Below, one piece after another: positions 59,353-64,000 of a stretch of 64,000 nt of DNA. How positions within the stretch are numbered: the stretch's first letter is position 1; the number at the start of each line of letters is the position of its first letter. The notes beneath the pieces are model-generated. The model searched no databases. It saw only the letters and a program-made list of their open reading frames with translations, and was not told the origin of the DNA. Source of the stretch: Artemisia argyi (Eukaryota > Streptophyta > Magnoliopsida > Asterales > Asteraceae); NCBI GenBank assembly GCA_030686995.1, contig CM060697.1:103043272-103107271 (forward strand), given 5' to 3'. The position numbers and the translations under genes are program-made.

Positions 59353-59769
59353 ATGTCTCATCCACACTTTCTGATTTGCCAGTGGTGTGGTAATCCTTAT
59401 AATGGTGGCAATTGCCCCAGCTGTGGTATGGTAGAGTCGGGAAACATGTCTGTTTATAACCAGAATCCCTATTCCTACCATGACATGACTGATTCATTCC
59501 ATCAGTTACCACACCATCAGTCTCAGCAGTTTCACTGTAGTGAGTACTGTGGTGGTTTACATTATAGTTCTGATTGTCAATCGGGAAACACGCTTGTCTA
59601 TGAGCAGTTTCCTGATAACAATTATAACTCAAGCACATACAACCCACAGCCACATCAGTTTCACTGTTGTGATTACTGTGGAGGTCCACACTCTAGCCCG
59701 GATTGTCAAACAAGGAATCCATTTCCTTGTAACAATTACGACTATTCATTTTCAGACCCACCTCCATAG
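59353..59769 (+). CDS. Triple zinc-knuckle N-terminal part of the long-LTR element protein
   Basis: The ATG at 59353 begins MSHPHFLICQWCGNPYNGG. Three Cys-rich units can be seen: CQWCGNPYNGGNCPSC, CSEYCGGLHYSSDC and CCDYCGGPHSSPDC. The last two follow the C-x2-C-G-G-x-H-x4-D-C pattern of the knuckle after gypsy Gag in this plant group. The spacing is Tyr/Asn/Gln-rich. The frame ends at a TAG (59767-59769), but the next frame starts six bases later in the same register, so the two were probably one protein and the TAG a CAG-to-TAG change. RNA or nucleic-acid binding is inferred from the knuckles. Confidence 0.65.
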   Translation: MSHPHFLICQWCGNPYNGGNCPSCGMVESGNMSVYNQNPYSYHDMTDSFHQLPHHQSQQFHCSEYCGGLHYSSDCQSGNTLVYEQFPDNNYNSSTYNPQPHQFHCCDYCGGPHSSPDCQTRNPFPCNNYDYSFSDPPP

Positions 59770-59775
59770 TACCAA

Positions 59776-60807
59776 ATGATTCACACAACTCCTCATGATA
59801 CTGAGCAAGACCTTTTACTAAAGGCTCTTGATATATTGAAAGAACTTAAGGAGGAGTTGGTTACTACACCGTTTCAAGACTCTCGTGAGAAATCTATGGC
59901 AGAATTACTTGCTGAAGAACGAGAGGCTAGAAACGAATTGAGTATGGAAGAATTACTTGTCTTAGAACAAGCAGCTATAACACGTGCCAAATTTCGTCAA
60001 GCTGCTCTTCTAGACTGTGATGATGATAGTGATAATGAGGACACCCTTGATATCCTTCAATTTTATAAGGGTTCCTCATTTTCATCACTTGTGATTCCTC
60101 CCATTGTAAATCAGGGAGAAAATAATGAGACGGATAACTTACTAGCAGAAGATCAAATGGAACTTGTACAATCCATGAATGCTAGCTCCTCTCATCTCCC
60201 TCAGTCTGTTGTTATCACGCCCGAAGTTCACACTCACTCTCTAAACATGGGGGATGAGCATCTTAGCACTGTTCCTAATAAGGAATCGGACGAATTAATA
60301 AAGTCTAGTGTTGAGATCCTTGTCCCAATCCCAGGAGAGTCACAGGGAACTTTGGATCATGTGTGTGATATTCTTTCCCCTCTTGAGTGTTCAAACGATC
60401 ATTTTGAGACTTTCTCAGATTTTAATGATGATTGTACATCTCATGGAGACATCGAGTATGTTGAGGCGTCAGTTTCACATTCTGATGCTGATCATCTTCT
60501 TGAGGAGTTCACTGATGAACTTACTCACATCAATCCACTTTCATTGGAAAGTGGTGATGGTCTCCTTGACTTTGAAGCCGATCTGGGAGAAATTGAAAGT
60601 CTCCTTTATCATGATCCGTCACTCACTTCTGATCCCGACAGTCCAATAGAGAATGTTAATCATTTTGTTCCCGAAACATTCAATACTACTCTCACCAATC
60701 CTCTATTTGAATTCGAATCTGAATTCACTTTGACTTCTTTGATATTCAGAATGAGGATTGTGATGAGTCTATTTCGGAACATGAATTCACAGATTCACAT
60801 CTTGTGA
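59776..60807 (+). CDS. Acidic middle part of the long-LTR element protein, function unknown
   Basis: In register with the zinc-knuckle part, this frame starts with a helical charged region (ELKEELVTTPFQDSREKSM, LLAEEREARNELSMEELL) and continues as a long acidic, Ser-rich sequence. A motif NMGDEHLSTVPNKESDELI followed by SSVEILVPIPGES is one I recall from many Asteraceae hypothetical proteins. A small frameshift near 60730 moves the true continuation into the next frame, so the last 25 residues are out of register. No known enzyme domain is seen. It may be an accessory or structural protein of the element. Confidence 0.6.
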   Translation: MIHTTPHDTEQDLLLKALDILKELKEELVTTPFQDSREKSMAELLAEEREARNELSMEELLVLEQAAITRAKFRQAALLDCDDDSDNEDTLDILQFYKGSSFSSLVIPPIVNQGENNETDNLLAEDQMELVQSMNASSSHLPQSVVITPEVHTHSLNMGDEHLSTVPNKESDELIKSSVEILVPIPGESQGTLDHVCDILSPLECSNDHFETFSDFNDDCTSHGDIEYVEASVSHSDADHLLEEFTDELTHINPLSLESGDGLLDFEADLGEIESLLYHDPSLTSDPDSPIENVNHFVPETFNTTLTNPLFEFESEFTLTSLIFRMRIVMSLFRNMNSQIHIL

Positions 60808-61250
60808 ATGATTCTCTTCATGAGGAGTTCTCCGGTGAACTCACTCATCATATCATGACTCCTCCGGAGTTTGATAGCCCGGGGGGAGATGCACTCAATC
60901 ATGAGGATTTGCAAATTCCCACCCACCCTACCGGGTTGTTTACGAGCTTAACCTTTGAAATCCAAATTCAGGCTAATGAGCCTGCTCTCGAGGGAGAAGA
61001 TCTTCTCATGATTTACTTCATGGTTTTCTTCCTTTTCTTCACCTATAAGGTGACTTCTTCTCTTCTTTACTCCTTCGGGAATGAAGATAACATCTTTGAT
61101 CCCGGCATTTTCATTTACCATTATTTTGAGCCAGGATTATATCTCATCGGTGTGGAACTTTCACGTGCTTCAAATGTTTGTCCAAACATCTTGAATGAAA
61201 GTCCGATTGAGATTGCTTCTTCCACATCATGCTTCCCCAAGGACAAATAA
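60804..61250 (+). CDS. C-terminal part of the long-LTR element protein with a hydrophobic segment
   Basis: After the frameshift the reading continues: an acidic stretch, then LLMIYFMVFFLFFTYKV, long and hydrophobic enough for one membrane span, then SFGNEDNIFDPGI and a tail ending SSTSCFPKDK. The hydrophobic segment followed by NEDxIFDPGI and NESPIEI is a combination I recall from related plant proteins. A single C-terminal span after a long acidic region recalls envelope-like proteins of some plant retroelements, but no signal peptide is present, so that is only a hypothesis. Confidence 0.55.
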   Translation: MNDSLHEEFSGELTHHIMTPPEFDSPGGDALNHEDLQIPTHPTGLFTSLTFEIQIQANEPALEGEDLLMIYFMVFFLFFTYKVTSSLLYSFGNEDNIFDPGIFIYHYFEPGLYLIGVELSRASNVCPNILNESPIEIASSTSCFPKDK

Positions 61251-61440
61251 ATTCGGGGTCGAGTCAAGCTAGCGACTCGATAAACAAAAACAGTAGCATA
61301 CCTATAGGGTTTTCACCCTAAGTGTGGGGGAGTCCCCCATGCTATGATTACAAATGTGAAAAACAAAATGGTGTTTTCCACGCTTAGCTTGTAATGTTGC
61401 CCTTTTACGTTCAAAATGTCGGCATAATAGCCGAGATTTT

Positions 61441-61460
61441 GAATATTGAGGACAATATTC
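61441..61460 (+). repeat. Perfect 8-bp hairpin before the G-run
   Basis: GAATATTG pairs with CAATATTC around the loop AGGA. It is the counterpart of 23819-23838, with the fourth pair changed from C-G to T-A. Confidence 0.75.
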
Positions 61461-61640
61461 ATCCTAAGTGGGGGGGGGGGGGGGGGTATTTCGCTATTCT
61501 AGCGAATTTTATCACATTTTATCTTATACCCCCATTTTTAGCCAAAATTTAAAAAAAATTTCAAAACTTTTTCACTGGTGCTTCAAAATTTTTGTGGTAA
61601 TCAGTCCGCCTTGTCTAAGCGACAAAAGGGATTGGCTAGT

Positions 61641-61982
61641 CCAGGAGCAAACGGCTCTTGGTAAAGACATCTCAAATCCGTTTATGGCTTGCAATTTGCC
61701 CAAAATTGTATGGTACCTCAACTCGCCATATCCCATAAAGCGAATGAGTTGGCTAGCCCGCAAGATTATGGCTTGTGGTAAAGGCAGTGGAAAATCCATA
61801 ATTGGTAATCAGCTCACCAAGATGTTGACGTTGTCCATCAAGAGTTGGCTAGTCCAGAAGCAAACGGCTTCTGGTAAAGACTAATCAAATCCGTTGACAG
61901 CTGGTGGTTTGCTCAAAAACACACAGTTATCAGGTGTGCCACAGTTCTTACACCTGGCTACTCCAGAAGTGATGGCTTTTGG
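61641..61982 (+). repeat. Array of four related 7-bp hairpins
   Basis: Units: CCAGGAG/CTCTTGG (61641-61661), CCGCAAG/CTTGTGG (61758-61778), CCAGAAG/CTTCTGG (61854-61874), CCAGAAG/CTTTTGG (61963-61982). Loops are 7, 7, 7 and 6 nt and each ends in GG. Each stem is preceded by GGCTA(G/C) and followed by TAAAG, with AATCC 8-15 nt further on. Pairing is kept at every stem position despite sequence change. Confidence 0.8.
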
Positions 61983-62056
61983 TAAAGAGTTTAAAATCCA
62001 TCAAGTTTTCAAAACAGTTTATTGCTAGGGACTAGCAATAGTTTAGTGTGGGGGAT

Positions 62057-64000
62057 TGATGAGTGCTCAAACACTCATCATTTTTGGTCAAATCTGAACT
62101 GCAAAACATACAAAAACACTCAGAAATGCATCAAAATACTAAAAATATTTCAAAATTGTGTTTTATATGTTTTAGATGCAAAACGAGTAAAAACAGTTGA
62201 AAAACGTACAAAGTTTGCAAAATTGGCAGTTTCAGTCCCCCAACTTTCAAAAATTGGCAAAAATAGTCCCTGAGCACTTATTTGGAAAGAAAAGTCATCA
62301 AAGGTCATTTTGAAATCATAAGTTGTCATATTTAGTCCTTTGGTAAAAAATCTCAAAAGTTTTGGAAATTTAGAAAATTAGTCCCTGGAGTTATGGAAAA
62401 TTACAGATTTGGTCCCTGGTGGGGTATTTTTTAAAGGAAAATCATTTTTTGTCCTTGAAAAATCAAAATGTGTCAAAAATGGTCCTTCCGTAAAATGTTT
62501 GTGGAAATTACATGTTTGGTCCCTGTACTTTGCAAACTTGTCAAAATTGGTCCCCGGGTATTTTTAAATGAAAAAATTATCATCATGGGTCCTTAGATAA
62601 TTCAAGTATGGCAATTCCAACCCTTGGAACAATATTTTGGAAAGTGACATTTTCAGCCTCATGTTTCAGTTAATTACATGAATGGTCCTTATTATTTTGA
62701 AACTTGAAATAAAACAAACCAAAAGGACCCCTTTCGTTATTAACCCAAACCAAATACCAAACCCAATTCCCACCCCTGATCCAATAACCTACCCCCCAAG
62801 CCCATCACCACAACCGGCCCACTCCCATATTAAATAAAAATCCCACCCTGGTCGTTGACCAGGTCAAACCAACACCACCATCTCCTTCCTCCCACCTTTC
62901 CCGCTCCCTGGTCTCCCTCCTCCTCTCAACTTTTCACCAAACCAAACCACCCTCATTAATAACTCTTCACCAACTAAACCAACCCCCCTCCTCAGCATTA
63001 AAAGCCCTTACCTAAACCACTCAAAACCTGCCAATGTGTTTTTTCCCGCCAAAACAGAAATCAAAGGCCAGGATTGGTTTGCATCATCCAACGACCATAA
63101 TTGGAGGTGGGAAAGAAAGAGAATTGCCCCAAGATTTATTTAAGTCAAGAAAAAGGGAAGGAAGGGACCAGTTAGTAGTAGGAGTAGTTTAGCTTAATTT
63201 TCATTGATGTCGAATTAGAGTAATTTAGCTTTCATAGTGTCTCAAAGTTGTAATCTGAGTCTTTTTATTGTAATTCCAAGTTTAATTAATCAAGTTTACA
63301 AGTTTATCTTAGTCAAGTTAATTTTTGCTCAAAATTGCTCTTAAATCCATTTTATCTTGTTAAGTTGTTGAAATTATTTGTTTACTGTTTTCTTGAGCTT
63401 ATTAAAGCTTATTTATAAGCTTTGTAATGTTTAGAAAACCTTAAATTCAGTTATACATAAAAATCTTAAAAACATCAAAAATAGTTGAAAAATAAAAGAA
63501 AAATAAAAAAATCAGTTTCAATGAGGAAGGAAATCAAGATGCTTGGGGACTTTGGATGTTTTATGGTTTAGAACTCCTTGGGGAGTGATAGGTTTATGGT
63601 TTGATGCCCTGGTAACCCATCTCAGTTGGATGCTAATTGTAAGCTTCATCTCACTTCATTACATTTTACTGTAGCCTTTGGTAGCTCATTTGATTGTAGT
63701 ATTTCTGTGTTTGTTTTGGTTTATTGCATCATTTGAGATTGTTGTCTATCAGTTTAGTAGTTCAAATCATATCCTTGTTTCAAAAACCTAAAATCAGGTT
63801 GCATAAGGGACTGTTTGGATTAGTTATTTGTGTTGTGATCTTGTTGTTCTATTGTTGTTATTTTTGCTTAAGTAGACTGCACTAGTGAACATTTGGTCAT
63901 GTAAGCCTTGAAATCCATACCTCATTTGCAGAATAGTCAAAATCTTGGTTTTTGGCTTCACACAGTTAATTGTGTGGAAGATAGAAGCCATAAGACCTCA
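62057..64000 (+). repeat. 3' LTR of the long-LTR element, cut by the window edge
   Basis: It repeats 55317-57261 almost exactly, with about 25 substitutions and a 1-bp deletion (near 63580). The missing part and the target duplication are outside the window. Confidence 0.92.

Larger units (their letters stand above)
61251..62056 (+). other. Structured non-coding region before the 3' LTR
   Basis: It contains AAGTGTGGGGGA running into GGGGGAGTCCCCC (61326-61338), a hairpin GAATATTG-AGGA-CAATATTC (61441-61460), a G17 run (61470-61486), four related hairpins (61641-61982), another stem CAGGTGT/ACACCTG (61931-61956) and the terminal polypurine tract AGTGTGGGGGAT (62045-62056). No coding region is supported, although an open frame crosses the hairpin array. 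Confidence 0.75.
55317..64000 (+). mobile_element. Non-autonomous long-LTR gypsy-type element encoding a zinc-knuckle/acidic/hydrophobic-tail protein, truncated by the window
   Basis: The order is 5' LTR (55317-59054), PBS (59059-59077), an internal region of 3 kb with one broken frame (59353-61250), structured non-coding DNA (61251-62056), and a 3' LTR that runs off the window (62057-64000+). I find no Retrotrans_gag, protease, RT or integrase. The two LTRs differ by about 25 substitutions over the 1944 bp compared (about 1.3%), so the element moved fairly recently although it has no enzymes. LTR tip and PBS relate it to the element at the left edge of the window. Confidence 0.88.

Noticed and set aside
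59767..59769. The TAG between the knuckle and acidic parts as programmed readthrough
   Set aside because: The following bases do not match the known CAA-TTA type readthrough context, and a CAG-to-TAG change explains it.
61641..61982. The hairpin array as a CRISPR array
   Set aside because: Units are only loosely similar, spacing is uneven (117, 96, 109 bp) and the context is a plant retroelement.

Overview
The window reads as nuclear DNA of a flowering plant, most likely Asteraceae. It has one spliced host gene with GT-AG and GC-AG introns, Stowaway and Mutator-like MITEs, a LINE, and LTR retrotransposons filling roughly three quarters of the length. The family guess rests on recalled resemblance of several ORFs (the gypsy gag-pol, the copia gag, the DUF4283/zinc-knuckle protein, the ORF with a 'MGDEHL' motif) to proteins annotated in Tanacetum and Artemisia. 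I could not search a database. I saw no rRNA, tRNA, CRISPR or organelle genes.

Layout. 1-8416 (-): left-truncated Athila-type Ty3/gypsy element with a fused gag-pol frame and a 3.6 kb LTR, inserted in a copia coding fragment (8417-9318, -). 9319-31360: a nest of insertions. A decayed DUF4283/zinc-knuckle ORF is split by a small minus-strand LTR element (9694-11364, TSD GTGCA) and by a Sirevirus-type Ty1/copia element (11819-30869, TSD TAATC). The Sirevirus is itself split by a gag-only gypsy-like element (19133-26921, TSD AACAC). 31361-35215: AT-rich DNA with one doubtful secreted-peptide-like frame. 35220-40911 (+): near full-length but dead LINE with a 24-nt poly(A). 41810-43310 (-): copia LTR with its primer-binding site. 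43524-47391: Stowaway MITE, TATA box and a seven-exon neprosin-domain gene, the only host gene I can defend. 49288-50489 (-): decayed Harbinger-type Myb/SANT ORF. About 50680-54980 (+): badly decayed copia element. 55317-64000 (+): gypsy-type element with 3.7 kb LTRs that encodes no reverse transcriptase, only a zinc-knuckle/acidic/hydrophobic-tail protein; its 3' LTR runs off the window.

The mobile elements depend on one another. Three of them (TR-GAG at 19133, the long-LTR element at 55317, the small element at 9694) lack pol and must use enzymes supplied in trans. The Sirevirus lacks its protease region. By-eye LTR divergence (about 2.4% for the Sirevirus, about 0.5% for the element inside it, about 1.3% for the right-hand element) agrees with the nesting order.

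The most interesting signals are non-coding and recur between element families. (1) GC-rich inverted repeats lie 10-45 bp upstream of the LTR TATA box in four families, each with a second related copy in the internal domain. (2) Four covarying hairpins with 7-bp stems precede the 3' LTR of the right-hand element (61641-61982), with compensatory base changes. (3) A hairpin upstream of PPT-like tracts, and another at the LTR tip, each show a compensatory change between two gypsy families. (4) Polypurine-tract modules are reiterated in copia and gypsy elements. Together they suggest selected RNA or DNA structure in elements that have lost their enzymes. The function is not known from the sequence.
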